A stretch of 64,000 nt of DNA from Pseudobutyrivibrio ruminis HUN009 (GCF_000703005.1 NZ_JNLH01000001.1:2597001-2661000), one strand, 5' to 3'; shown: positions 41,827 to 49,987, counted from the stretch's first letter. The notes: generated by a model not told the origin, from the letters alone. Translations and numbers: made by a program.

Positions 41827-43230
41827 TTAGCCAAGGATTGAAAGAACACCCTGTGTTGACTGGTTAGCCTGTGCAAGCATTGACTGACCTGCCTGAGCAA
41901 GAATGTTGTTCTTGCTGTAGTTAACCATTTCCTCAGCCATGTCTGTATCACGGATACGTGACTCAGCTGCATTTGTGTTCTCAACTACGTTATCTACGTT
42001 TGCAATTGTATGCTCAAGTCTGTTCTGAACAGCACCAAGTGATGATCTCTGTGCAGATACCTTTGATACAGCATCAGCGATAGCATCGATAGCATATGTA
42101 GCAGCCTTACCTGTTGAATCTGATACATTGATACCATCAAGACCAAGGCTCTTAGCTGACATAGACTGAACCTTAACGTTAATCTTGTTTGTCATATCAG
42201 CGTCAGCACCAACGTGAAGGCTGAAGCTAAGGTCATTCTTTGTCTCAACATAACCCTTTTCGATTGTAAATGACTTCTTACCTGCTGGTGAAGTTGTAGC
42301 TTCTGTAACTGTTGGAGTCTTACTTGTCGCACCAATTGAAGAAGCTGCTTTAAGCTCTGTCTGAACCTTTGTATATGCACCTTCTGCAGTAATAAGTGTC
42401 TTATTGTTAGGGTCTGTTCCATCTGAACCTGCGCTTTCAGAGAAAATTGTAGCTGACTTACCGTTATACTTAACAGTTGTGCCTGCACTTAACTTCTTGC
42501 TTAAATCCTCATACTTAATTGTATGTAATTCTTCGTCAGTCTTATCTCCAAATGTCCATGTCTTTCCAGCGATTTCCACTGTCTGGCCCTTTACCTTTGA
42601 ACCATCTGAACCTGCATTTGTTGAATCAAGCTTAACAGCTGCCATAGCTGCATTTGCATTTTCAGCACCGATTTCGTACTCTGTGCCACCGATTGTATAC
42701 TTATCACCAACCCCAAGCTCATTCATTGTGAATGTAGCTTTTACAGAGTTCTGTGAGAATGTACCAACAAGACCTGCATCATGAGCTGAAATCTGAACCT
42801 TCTTTGTACCGTTATCGCCCTTAAGAAGGTATGTCTCGTTGAACTTTGTTGTCTCAGCAACACGATCGATTTCTGTTGTAAGCTGGTTGATTTCGTCCTG
42901 GATTGAAGAACGGTCAGACTCAGAGTTTGTACCGTTTGAAGCCTGTACTGCAAGCTCGTTCATTCTCTGAAGCATTGAGTGAACTTCTGTAAGAGCACCT
43001 TCAGCTGTCTGAACTGCAGATACACCATCCTGTGCGTTTGTAGAAGCCTGATCAAGTCCTCTGATCTGCTTTCTCATCTTTTCTGAAATTGAAAGACCAG
43101 CTGCATCATCTGCTGCACGGTTAATCTTGTAACCAGAAGAAAGCTTCTCTGTTGACTTTGCCTGATTTCCTGATGTGATGTTAAGCATTCTTGAGGCATT
43201 CATTGCCTGCATATTGTGTTGTACTACCAT
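41827..43230 (-). CDS. Flagellin (copy 2)
   Basis: The 467-residue flagellin is nearly identical to copy 3 in its D0/D1 regions and differs mostly in the centre (about 150-350). It has no cysteine. Its leader has three GGA-type hairpins, but no clear sigma-28 match was found upstream, which differs from copies 1 and 3. It shares the terminal helices needed for polymerisation, so filaments are probably mixed. The gap to copy 3 (437 nt) contains the leader and the terminator of copy 3. Confidence 0.97.
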   Translation of the reverse strand: MVVQHNMQAMNASRMLNITSGNQAKSTEKLSSGYKINRAADDAAGLSISEKMRKQIRGLDQASTNAQDGVSAVQTAEGALTEVHSMLQRMNELAVQASNGTNSESDRSSIQDEINQLTTEIDRVAETTKFNETYLLKGDNGTKKVQISAHDAGLVGTFSQNSVKATFTMNELGVGDKYTIGGTEYEIGAENANAAMAAVKLDSTNAGSDGSKVKGQTVEIAGKTWTFGDKTDEELHTIKYEDLSKKLSAGTTVKYNGKSATIFSESAGSDGTDPNNKTLITAEGAYTKVQTELKAASSIGATSKTPTVTEATTSPAGKKSFTIEKGYVETKNDLSFSLHVGADADMTNKINVKVQSMSAKSLGLDGINVSDSTGKAATYAIDAIADAVSKVSAQRSSLGAVQNRLEHTIANVDNVVENTNAAESRIRDTDMAEEMVNYSKNNILAQAGQSMLAQANQSTQGVLSILG

Positions 43231-43236
43231 TTTTTT

Positions 43237-43294
43237 CTACCTCCATGTAGTTGCTTCCTCGAATCCTTTCGAAGAAGAAGTGCGTCCTGCACTT
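43237..43294 (-). promoter_or_regulatory. Three putative CsrA-binding hairpins in the flagellin 2 leader
   Basis: Hairpin over the SD at 43237-43250 (CTAC-ATGGAG-GTAG); a 10-bp stem with loop AGGA at 43254-43277; and AAGTGC-AGGAC-GCACTT at 43278-43294. All carry GGA in the loop. Confidence 0.7.
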
Positions 43295-43406
43295 AAAATA
43301 AAATTTAGTCTATAATCAAAACAGACGCGCGCCACCTGTTCGACTATCAAATATAAAAATAAATAAAATATGGGTATTAATTAATTGAAATTATCGTTTC
43401 GATTAA

Positions 43407-43420
43407 TAACATCCTTGTCC
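43407..43420 (-). promoter_or_regulatory. Conserved ACAAGGATGT motif upstream of flagellin 2
   Basis: The minus strand reads GGACAAGGATGTTA, containing the full CsrA consensus core. The same 14 bases occur upstream of flagellin 3 (45326-45339). It may be a further CsrA site if the transcript starts beyond it. An AT-rich region flanks it. Confidence 0.55.
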
Positions 43421-43572
43421 CAAAATCGAAAAGAAATAGAATTTAGAAATAAAGCCTATTCTGTCTCGTTATTTAAGTATGCTGTGAATTCCTTTTCATC
43501 AGCTAATATTATTATCTTCATTTCAGAAAAAAAATCAAGACCTTTTTCACATTTTAAACACACTTTTTTCAC

Positions 43573-43603
43573 AAAAAAGAGGACCTCCCGAAGGAAGTCC
43601 CCT
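43573..43603 (-). terminator. Terminator of flagellin gene 3
   Basis: A 10-11 bp stem (43579-43588 with 43593-43603, minus-strand loop TTCG) is followed on the minus strand by T6. Confidence 0.9.
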
Positions 43604-43667
43604 AATTTACTAGCTATTCAACTAGTCTGCGCGAAACGAATAATATGTAACTTTATCCAATTAAGGA

Positions 43668-45077
43668 TTAACCTAAGATTGAAAGTACACCCTGTGTAGA
43701 CTGGTTAGCCTGAGCAAGCATTGCCTGACCTGCCTGAGCAAGAATGTTATTCTTGCTGTAGTTAACCATCTCATCAGCCATGTCTGTATCACGGATACGA
43801 GACTCAGCAGCGTTGGTGTTCTCAACTACGTTATCAACGTTTGCGATTGTGTGCTCAAGTCTGTTCTGAACAGCACCGAGTGAAGATCTCTGTGCAGATA
43901 CCTTAGAAACAGCATCAGCGATTGCATCGATTGCGTATGTAGCAGCCTTACCTGTTGAATCAGATACGTTAATACCTGCAAGACCAAGGCTCTTTGAAGA
44001 CATAGACTCGATTGTAACACCAATCTTATTTGTCATATCAGCGTCAGCACCAACATGAAGATTGAAGTTAAGGTCGTTAACTGTCTCGTTTGTGCCCTTT
44101 GTGATGACAAACTTACGATAGTCTACGCTGTTTACTGTTACATCAGCGCCATCATCATCAGTCATAGATGCCATTGTCGATGTACCAATTGAAGATGCAG
44201 CAATGAGCTCTGTACCAACCTTCTTATATGCAGCATCTGCTGTAATAAGAGTCTTATTGTTAGGATCGATACCACCATCTGCAGTTTCTAACGTCTTAGA
44301 AAAAACTGTTGCAGACTTACCATTGAACTTAACTGTTGTGCCTGCGCTTAATTTGTTTGCTAAATCGTCATAGTTAAGAGTGTAAAGCTCTTCATCTGTT
44401 GATGATGCAAATGTCCATGTCTTTCCAGCGATTTCTACTGTCTGACCTGTATACTTTGCTTTATCAGCATCCTTAAGCCCTACTGCTGTCTTTGCACTAG
44501 CTGCATCCGCTGCACCAATTTCATACTCTGTACCACCAATTGTGTACTTGTCACCTACGCCAAGTGCCTTCATCTGGAATGTAGCCTTTACAGAGTTCTG
44601 TGAGAATGTACCAACAAGACCTGCATCATGTGCATTAATATGAACAGTCTTCTTTCCATCTGAACCCTTAAGTAAGTATGTCTCGTTGAACTTTGTTGTC
44701 TCAGCAACACGGTCGATTTCTGTTGTAAGCTGATTAATTTCGTCCTGGATTGAAGAACGATCAGACTCACTGTTTGTTCCGTTTGAAGCCTGTACTGCAA
44801 GCTCGTTCATTCTCTGAAGCATTGAGTGAACTTCTGTTAAAGCACCTTCAGCTGTCTGCACTGCAGATACACCATCCTGTGCGTTTGTAGAAGCCTGATC
44901 AAGACCTCTGATCTGCTTACGCATCTTCTCAGAAATTGAAAGACCAGCTGCATCATCTGCCGCACGGTTAATCTTGTAACCTGAAGAAAGCTTCTCAGTT
45001 GACTTTGACTGATTACCTGTTGTGATGTTAAGCATTCTTGAAGCATTGCTTGCTTGCATATTGTGTTGTACTACCAT
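43668..45077 (-). CDS. Flagellin (copy 3)
   Basis: The 469-residue flagellin has D0/D1 ends almost identical to copy 2 and a distinct central region (about 150-350). No cysteine. It is the first of the array and has a sigma-28 promoter about 350 nt upstream, giving the longest leader. The leader includes two GGA-loop hairpins near the SD, a terminator-like stem at 45266-45291, a GGA hairpin at 45382-45407 and the ACAAGGATGT motif. Export by the flagellar type III system is implied by the D0 end. Confidence 0.97.
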   Translation of the reverse strand: MVVQHNMQASNASRMLNITTGNQSKSTEKLSSGYKINRAADDAAGLSISEKMRKQIRGLDQASTNAQDGVSAVQTAEGALTEVHSMLQRMNELAVQASNGTNSESDRSSIQDEINQLTTEIDRVAETTKFNETYLLKGSDGKKTVHINAHDAGLVGTFSQNSVKATFQMKALGVGDKYTIGGTEYEIGAADAASAKTAVGLKDADKAKYTGQTVEIAGKTWTFASSTDEELYTLNYDDLANKLSAGTTVKFNGKSATVFSKTLETADGGIDPNNKTLITADAAYKKVGTELIAASSIGTSTMASMTDDDGADVTVNSVDYRKFVITKGTNETVNDLNFNLHVGADADMTNKIGVTIESMSSKSLGLAGINVSDSTGKAATYAIDAIADAVSKVSAQRSSLGAVQNRLEHTIANVDNVVENTNAAESRIRDTDMADEMVNYSKNNILAQAGQAMLAQANQSTQGVLSILG

Positions 45078-45083
45078 AAAATT

Positions 45084-45124
45084 CTACCTCCTTGTAGATA
45101 CTCCCTAGATTCCTTTCCTGGGAG
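45084..45124 (-). promoter_or_regulatory. Two putative CsrA-binding hairpins in the flagellin 3 leader
   Basis: CTAC-AAGGAG-GTAG (45084-45097) covers the SD. CTCCCAG with CT(A)GGGAG (45101-45124) encloses a loop with GGA. Confidence 0.7.
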
Positions 45125-45265
45125 AAGTGCCTTTGCACTCACTTGTTAATAAATTACATCTATAATAACTACAGCACTCGCGCGACATGCCATAAATTAT
45201 TATTAAGGGTATGTGTACAATTCAAGCTCTAAAACTAGTATTAAATTTTCAATTACCTTCGCATG

Positions 45266-45291
45266 AAAAAATCCTATTGCGATTGCAATAG
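45266..45291 (-). terminator. Terminator-like hairpin inside the flagellin 3 leader
   Basis: On the minus strand CTATTGC, AATC, GCAATAG, GA, T6. The stem is only 7 bp with three G-C pairs. It lies between the sigma-28 promoter and the gene, so it could be an attenuator. Confidence 0.5.
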
Positions 45292-45325
45292 ATAAATAGA
45301 AAACGATTATTGATTATCCGATCCT

Positions 45326-45339
45326 TAACATCCTTGTCC
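45326..45339 (-). promoter_or_regulatory. Conserved ACAAGGATGT motif in the flagellin 3 leader
   Basis: It is the same GGACAAGGATGTTA as at 43407-43420, here inside the predicted transcript. It matches the CsrA SELEX consensus core. Confidence 0.6.
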
Positions 45340-45381
45340 TGGTCCGAAAAAATTAGTTATGTATTATGATGTGTTAACCTG

Positions 45382-45407
45382 GATAAACGAAATCCGTTTC
45401 ATTTATC
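45382..45407 (-). other. GGA-loop hairpin in the flagellin 3 leader
   Basis: An 11-bp stem (45382-45392 with 45397-45407, one G-U pair) has a four-base loop CGGA, close to the predicted transcript start; another possible CsrA site. Confidence 0.55.
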
Positions 45408-45425
45408 TCTTGCCTTACACAGTGT

Positions 45426-45452
45426 ATATCGGAAGCTTATTCTGAAACTTAA
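45426..45452 (-). promoter_or_regulatory. Sigma-28 promoter of flagellin 3
   Basis: TTAA (45449-45452), 16 nt, CCGATAT (45426-45432) on the minus strand, preceded by long A and T tracts (45464-45487) that could act as an UP element. Confidence 0.75.
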
Positions 45453-45492
45453 CCCCTTTTTGAAAAATTTTTTAAAAAAATTTTTTTGTTAC

Positions 45493-45534
45493 AAAAAAGG
45501 CGATACAGTAAGCTTTCCCGCCATCTGTATCACC
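45493..45534 (-). terminator. Terminator after the AAA ATPase gene
   Basis: GGCGATACAG (45499-45508) pairs with CTGTATCACC (45525-45534), with one mismatch, followed on the minus strand by T6. Confidence 0.75.
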
Positions 45535-45602
45535 TATTATATCATCATTTTTTAGTTGTAACCGTTTTTCACCGAAAAGTCATAGAAATCTTTTTATTGT
45601 TA

Positions 45603-46640
45603 TTAATACAACGCTATTACTTCTGCAAATCTAGGAAGCGCTAACTCCACAACTCCTCTTTCCGGCGTATAAATTACACCTTTCTTCATCAATCTCTCTC
45701 TGTATCTAGGGAAGCTTGTATTAGGTATTCCAAGTTCCTGGCAAATATTAGAAACAGTATTACTCTTAGGACCTACAGTTCTTATAATCTCTTTATCCTT
45801 ATCTGTAAGACCTTCCCATATTTTTTTGTAGACGAAATCATCTAATAAATCATCCAACTTAGAAAGTATATCCTCAAAGGATAAAGTATCTCTGTATTCA
45901 AAATATAGCATTCCCAGAGCTTGGAATGCAAAAGCATATCCTTTTGTCACCATTGCCATATCGTGAGCTTCCTCTATCTCCATATTAAAGATAGTTTTAT
46001 ATTGCTTTGTTATTTGGGGAATACTTAATGGCTCCATTTTAATCTTAGGTGTTCTAAGCAAAAATGTAAGCGCTGGGTCGTTTTGAATAGCATATATATT
46101 TTCATACAAACCTGTCATCAGAAGAAATAGATTATACTCTTTTCTAATAAATATCTGAAACTGACTTGCAAAATGCCTCATATTATCATTAGGCATAGCC
46201 TCGTCTATTGTCACAAGTACCTTCTTGTTTTTCTTTTTTAGAGAAGAAAGAATACTTTCTATGACACTAACCTCATCCTGCGGCTGAGAGCTTCCATTAA
46301 TTCCAACACCAAAACCTGCTACAGATATATTAAAACCTGTCTTCATTAAATCAGGTAATTTTTTGCAAGCATCAATTAATCTTTGCGCAAAATCTGCTAC
46401 TAAATCCTGTGTTGAGTTTAAATCTACAACTACCCAACTTTCATCTTCTGAAAGCGTATTTGCTATAGTTGTCATAAGTACAGTCTTACCACTCCCCCTA
46501 ACACCTTCTATAAGATAAGCCTGACTTATAGGATTATCTGACTCAAAGCTACTGATTATAGTTTCTGTATTTTCATATCTATAGATATATTCACCCGGTT
46601 GTTTTCCAAAAGTAAGAGTAAATGGATTATCCTTTTTCAT
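45603..46640 (-). CDS. AAA ATPase with C-terminal winged helix
   Basis: The 345-residue protein has Walker A G-V-R-G-S-G-K-T (46-53), Walker B V-L-V-T-I-D-E-A (141-148) and a C-terminal winged helix (about 280-345) with T-V-S-N-I-C-Q-E-L-G-I. It is of the type annotated simply as ATP-binding protein in Lachnospiraceae. The overall layout recalls Orc1/Cdc6- or MalT-like NTPases; the function is unknown. I chose the start at 46640 because GGAGGT is 6 nt upstream. It stands alone, between a terminator and nine direct repeats, which may be its own binding sites. Confidence 0.7.
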   Translation of the reverse strand: MKKDNPFTLTFGKQPGEYIYRYENTETIISSFESDNPISQAYLIEGVRGSGKTVLMTTIANTLSEDESWVVVDLNSTQDLVADFAQRLIDACKKLPDLMKTGFNISVAGFGVGINGSSQPQDEVSVIESILSSLKKKNKKVLVTIDEAMPNDNMRHFASQFQIFIRKEYNLFLLMTGLYENIYAIQNDPALTFLLRTPKIKMEPLSIPQITKQYKTIFNMEIEEAHDMAMVTKGYAFAFQALGMLYFEYRDTLSFEDILSKLDDLLDDFVYKKIWEGLTDKDKEIIRTVGPKSNTVSNICQELGIPNTSFPRYRERLMKKGVIYTPERGVVELALPRFAEVIALY

Positions 46641-46680
46641 ACTATGACCTCCATCATGCATTCTTTCTATATGTTAACTT

Positions 46681-46797
46681 TATCATAATTTATCATAATT
46701 TGCTAGTTCTATCATAATTCATCATAATTTGCTAGTTCTATCATAATTCATCATAAAGCGTCATAATATGTAATTTTTATCATAATTCAACATAAAA
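46681..46797. repeat. Nine phased decamer repeats upstream of the AAA ATPase
   Basis: Copies of TATCATAATT or close variants start at 46681, 46691, 46710, 46720, 46739, 46749, 46759, 46778 and 46788. They lie mostly in adjacent pairs separated by 9 nt (two spacers are GCTAGTTC-like), giving a 29-nt period over the first three pairs. All are in one orientation. The spacing of 10 places neighbouring copies on the same DNA face. Confidence 0.85.
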
Positions 46798-46817
46798 GGC
46801 TTCCCCTAAGGGAAGCC
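46794..46817 (-). terminator. Terminator after znuB
   Basis: GGCTTCCC (46798-46805) pairs with GGGAAGCC (46810-46817) around a four-base loop, followed on the minus strand by T4. It closes the tig-clp-ysxC-znu run. Confidence 0.88.
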
Positions 46818-46822
46818 ATCCA

Positions 46823-47632
46823 TTATCTATCTTTTCCATATATGTATGTTGCAAAGTAAATCACACTGGCGATGATTACAATCATTGGGCCTGTAGCCAT
46901 ATCTGTGAAGTATGATACAAACAAGCCTGCCACACCAGAGAAAATACTGAATATCATGGAAAGGTATGTGTACTCTCTGAAGTTTTCAGAGATATTTCTG
47001 CTGCTGGCTGCTGGAAGTATCAGCAGTGCATTAATAAGTAGAATACCTACCCACTTAATAGAAAGCATTACCAGAAGTGCTATAAGCACCGCAAATGCAT
47101 CTTCCATCACTCGCACTGAAATGCTACGGCTCTTTGCAAGGGTAGCATGAATGCTAATTGCAGTAAGTCTGTTGATGCTGATACACCAGAATACAAGGAT
47201 AACTACAAACAGTACAATCAACTGGATAATCTCAGCTGAGGTGATTGATAAAATGTCACCTACCAAAATTGCTGAATAATTTGCAAAGCTTCCACCCCTG
47301 GACAAAATAGCAAGACCAAGGGCTGTAGCACAGCTTGCAAATACTGAAATCAATGTATCTGAGGAGCTGAGGCCCTTTCTGCTGATGTAATTAAGAAGCA
47401 GTGCAAAGCAGATTCCAAATATAATCATAGAAACTGTGGTGTTGGCAATGCCCATAATAACACCGGCTGCAATTCCAGTAAGTGCTGAATGACCAAGTGC
47501 ATCACTGAAATAGGCCATGCGCTTTTGTACTATCATTGTGCCTACCATTCCAAACAGCGGCGAAATCAAAAGAATTGCGATTGTAGCCCTTACCATGAAG
47601 GCGTATGAAAACATTTCGTTAAACATTTGCAT
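46823..47632 (-). CDS. Zinc/manganese ABC transporter permease
   Basis: The 269-residue protein is a multi-helix ABC-3 family permease. Typical parts are the N-terminal G-T-M-I-V-Q-K-R-M-A-Y-F-S-D-A-L-G-H-S-A-like stretch and D-A-F-A-V-L-I-A-L in the middle. It overlaps znuC by 14 nt. With the binding protein and ATPase it imports zinc (or manganese). Confidence 0.93.
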   Translation of the reverse strand: MQMFNEMFSYAFMVRATIAILLISPLFGMVGTMIVQKRMAYFSDALGHSALTGIAAGVIMGIANTTVSMIIFGICFALLLNYISRKGLSSSDTLISVFASCATALGLAILSRGGSFANYSAILVGDILSITSAEIIQLIVLFVVILVFWCISINRLTAISIHATLAKSRSISVRVMEDAFAVLIALLVMLSIKWVGILLINALLILPAASSRNISENFREYTYLSMIFSIFSGVAGLFVSYFTDMATGPMIVIIASVIYFATYIYGKDR

Positions 47633-48380
47633 TCACCTCCACTTCTCCTACAGCGCCCTTGCCAAAAACATGCTTAAAAGCATCAGTCTCGAAAACCTGC
47701 TTTGGCTTGCCTGCTGCGGTAACTGTCTTGTCTATAAGAATGACATTGTCCGCATATTTATATACGTAGTCCAAATCATGACTTACAAGGATGATTGCCA
47801 AATCGTGAGTCTCTTTTAAATATTTCATCTTTTCATAGAAAGCATCCATACCGTTTTTATCAATGCCTGATACAGGCTCATCCAAAAGCAAAAGATTTGG
47901 TGTATCGTGCACAGCCATAGCAAGAAGCACACGCTGAAGCTGCCCTCCTGAAAGTGTACCTACAGGCTGGTCGATAAGCTCTGCCACATCAAACTCCGCC
48001 AATGCTTCCTTTACATGGTCATGCTCTTTTTTGTTTCTGAAGAGAATAGGGAGCTTACCTGTGAAGGACTGGAATAAATCATATACTGAAAGCGGTGTCG
48101 TTCTGTCGATATTTACACTTTGTGGTACATAACCAATCTTTAGCCCTTGCATGGTTCCGTTCATCTTGTTTTTGAACTGAATCTCTCCAGTGTATGGAAC
48201 CTCACCAAGTATTGCTCTCACTAATGTGGACTTACCTGCTCCATTTCTTCCAATAATAGCAGTCATGTTTCCACAGTGTACATGCAAATTGATGTTGCTA
48301 AGGACCTGCTGGTCACCAAATGACACGCCCAAATTATTAAATTTTATACAGTGGAAACCACATGGAATAATTTTCTTCAT
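47619..48380 (-). CDS. Zinc/manganese ABC transporter ATPase
   Basis: The 253-residue protein has Walker A G-R-N-G-A-G-K-S-T (about 49-57), signature L-S-G-G-Q-L-Q-R and Walker B L-L-L-L-D-E-P-V-S-G-I-D. It has the ZnuC/MntB-type domain. Its start lies 15 nt after the znuA stop, and its end overlaps znuB. It powers metal uptake. Confidence 0.94.
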   Translation of the reverse strand: MKKIIPCGFHCIKFNNLGVSFGDQQVLSNINLHVHCGNMTAIIGRNGAGKSTLVRAILGEVPYTGEIQFKNKMNGTMQGLKIGYVPQSVNIDRTTPLSVYDLFQSFTGKLPILFRNKKEHDHVKEALAEFDVAELIDQPVGTLSGGQLQRVLLAMAVHDTPNLLLLDEPVSGIDKNGMDAFYEKMKYLKETHDLAIILVSHDLDYVYKYADNVILIDKTVTAAGKPKQVFETDAFKHVFGKGAVGEVEVNANV

Positions 48381-48395
48381 ATTTTTCCTTATATA

Positions 48396-49367
48396 CTACA
48401 AACTATTCTTAATTACAGCGTAGTTTTTATTTAATACAGTAATATAATCCAAGCCACTATATTCACCATGAACTAATGTCTCAAGGTAAACTACCTTGGC
48501 ATCTGTCTGCTCTGTGATAAGTTCGCCCATGGCATGACCATAATCGTATTCTGCAAAAACAACCTGTACATTGTTTTCATTGATTGCATCAATAAAATCG
48601 CTGACCTCACCTGCACTAACCTGACGCTCTTCATCTAGGTCCATTGTTGCCACAATATTAGCTCCAAGAGACTGGGCTGTGTATGCAAAGGCTTCATGAA
48701 GCACTGCAACATTAGCACCAGAAAGAGTCTCATCCAGACCCTGGTTATCTATCTGTGAATCCATAACGCTTACAAATGTATCAGCATTTGAAGCATAGAC
48801 GCTTGCATTGCTTGAATCCAAAGCTGCCAATCCATCAGCAATAGCCTGCACCTGACCTGCGTAGATTTCTTCACTCATCCAAATATGACTATTAGCACCT
48901 TCATCATGATGATGTTCTTCTGAAGTTCCATGGCTATGGTCCTCTTCCTCTTCTTCGGCTTCTTCCTCGATGATAACAGGATAATCCTCCTCTACTGCCT
49001 CGAATGTATCAATAATAGGAAGATTAGGATATGCCTCAACAACATCCTCCAAATATCCTTCCATACCACCGCCATTTACAATAAGAACATCTGCCTTTGA
49101 AAGATTTTTCATATCCTCTGTGGTGAGGGTGTAATCATGAAGGCAGCCTGTGGTCGGCTGAGAAAGATTCTGCACTGTAACTCCTTCTGCATCACCAACT
49201 ACATTTATAGTAGCAAGATATACAGGATTGCAGCTGGTCATTACAAGAAGTTCAGAATCATCACTTTCCTTGTTATTTAGTTTTACATAAAAAAATGTGC
49301 CACACAGCAGCACCACACTAATAGAGATGAGCAGTAGTAGCACAAATAAATATTTGCTTTTCTTCAT
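48396..49367 (-). CDS. Metal-binding ABC lipoprotein-like protein (ZnuA)
   Basis: The 323-residue exported protein has an N-terminal hydrophobic segment (about 7-28) with a Cys at 22 that is a poor lipobox, and the cluster A-I fold with metal-binding His residues: the His of C-L-H-D-Y near 78, S-H-I-W near 160 and H-E-A-F near 225. An acidic His-rich loop (E-E-D-H-S-H-G-T and H-H-H-D) near 140-155 is the zinc-collecting loop characteristic of ZnuA. Its ATG overlaps the ysxC stop (TAATG), which is an unusual coupling. Confidence 0.92.
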   Translation of the reverse strand: MKKSKYLFVLLLLISISVVLLCGTFFYVKLNNKESDDSELLVMTSCNPVYLATINVVGDAEGVTVQNLSQPTTGCLHDYTLTTEDMKNLSKADVLIVNGGGMEGYLEDVVEAYPNLPIIDTFEAVEEDYPVIIEEEAEEEEEDHSHGTSEEHHHDEGANSHIWMSEEIYAGQVQAIADGLAALDSSNASVYASNADTFVSVMDSQIDNQGLDETLSGANVAVLHEAFAYTAQSLGANIVATMDLDEERQVSAGEVSDFIDAINENNVQVVFAEYDYGHAMGELITEQTDAKVVYLETLVHGEYSGLDYITVLNKNYAVIKNSL

Positions 49368-49987
49368 TAATCGAGATCCTCTACATCAGTGAGACTTGCT
49401 TCGTTTTCAATAACCTGATCCAAGAAATCCTGGATTGTATCAAGACCTTGCTTTGTCTGTGATGAAAATGGAACAATTATTGTATCTTTGTCAGCTCCAA
49501 GCCCCTCTCTAAGAATTTTAATCTGCTTGTCTAGCTGACTACGTTTAATTTTATCAGCCTTTGTGGCGATGACGATTGGATCGTAGCCTACATAGGCCAT
49601 CCATTCAAACATCTGCTTGTCGTTTGCCGATGGTGCATGTCTGATATCCACTAAAAGGAACACTGCACGAATCATATCGGATGTGTTCAGATAAGTTTCT
49701 ATCATCTTGCCCCATCTCTCACGCTCCTTTTCAGAAGCCTTAGCAAAACCATAGCCCGGCAAGTCCACTACGTAAATTTCGTCATTGATATTGTAGAAAT
49801 TTATGGTCTGTGTCTTTCCAGGCTGCGCTGACACTCTGGCAAGTGCTTTGCGGTTCATTACCGCATTTATAAGTGACGACTTCCCTACATTTGACTTGCC
49901 AGCGAATGCTACCTCTGGTAGGTCATTCTTTGGAAGTGTGGATGTAGGGCCGCACACTGTTTCAAGATTGCATGATCTGATAACCAT
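49367..49987 (-). CDS. ysxC: Ribosome biogenesis GTPase YsxC/EngB
   Basis: The 206-residue GTPase is needed for late assembly of the 50S subunit. G1 is G-K-S-N-V-G-K-S-S (about 30-38), G3 D-L-P-G-Y-G near 76, G4 T-K-A-D near 144. Complete. It overlaps clpX (TAATG) at its start and znuA at its end, placing it in one operon. Confidence 0.96.
   Translation of the reverse strand: MVIRSCNLETVCGPTSTLPKNDLPEVAFAGKSNVGKSSLINAVMNRKALARVSAQPGKTQTINFYNINDEIYVVDLPGYGFAKASEKERERWGKMIETYLNTSDMIRAVFLLVDIRHAPSANDKQMFEWMAYVGYDPIVIATKADKIKRSQLDKQIKILREGLGADKDTIIVPFSSQTKQGLDTIQDFLDQVIENEASLTDVEDLD

Noticed and set aside
43300..43345. Sigma-54 promoter for flagellin 2 (TGGCGC followed by TTTTGA)
   Set aside because: The spacing of the GG and GC elements does not fit, and no GC occurs at the -12 position.
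43385..43699. A plus-strand 104-codon frame between flagellins 2 and 3
   Set aside because: It is antisense to the terminator and to the end of flagellin 3 and looks like a shadow of AT-rich sequence.
39984..45077. Recombining flagellin pseudogenes
   Set aside because: All three flagellins are full-length with intact ends, leaders and terminators, so none appears broken.
46681..46797. CRISPR array
   Set aside because: The repeats are only 10 nt, not palindromic, with 9-nt spacers that are themselves repeated, and no cas genes are near.
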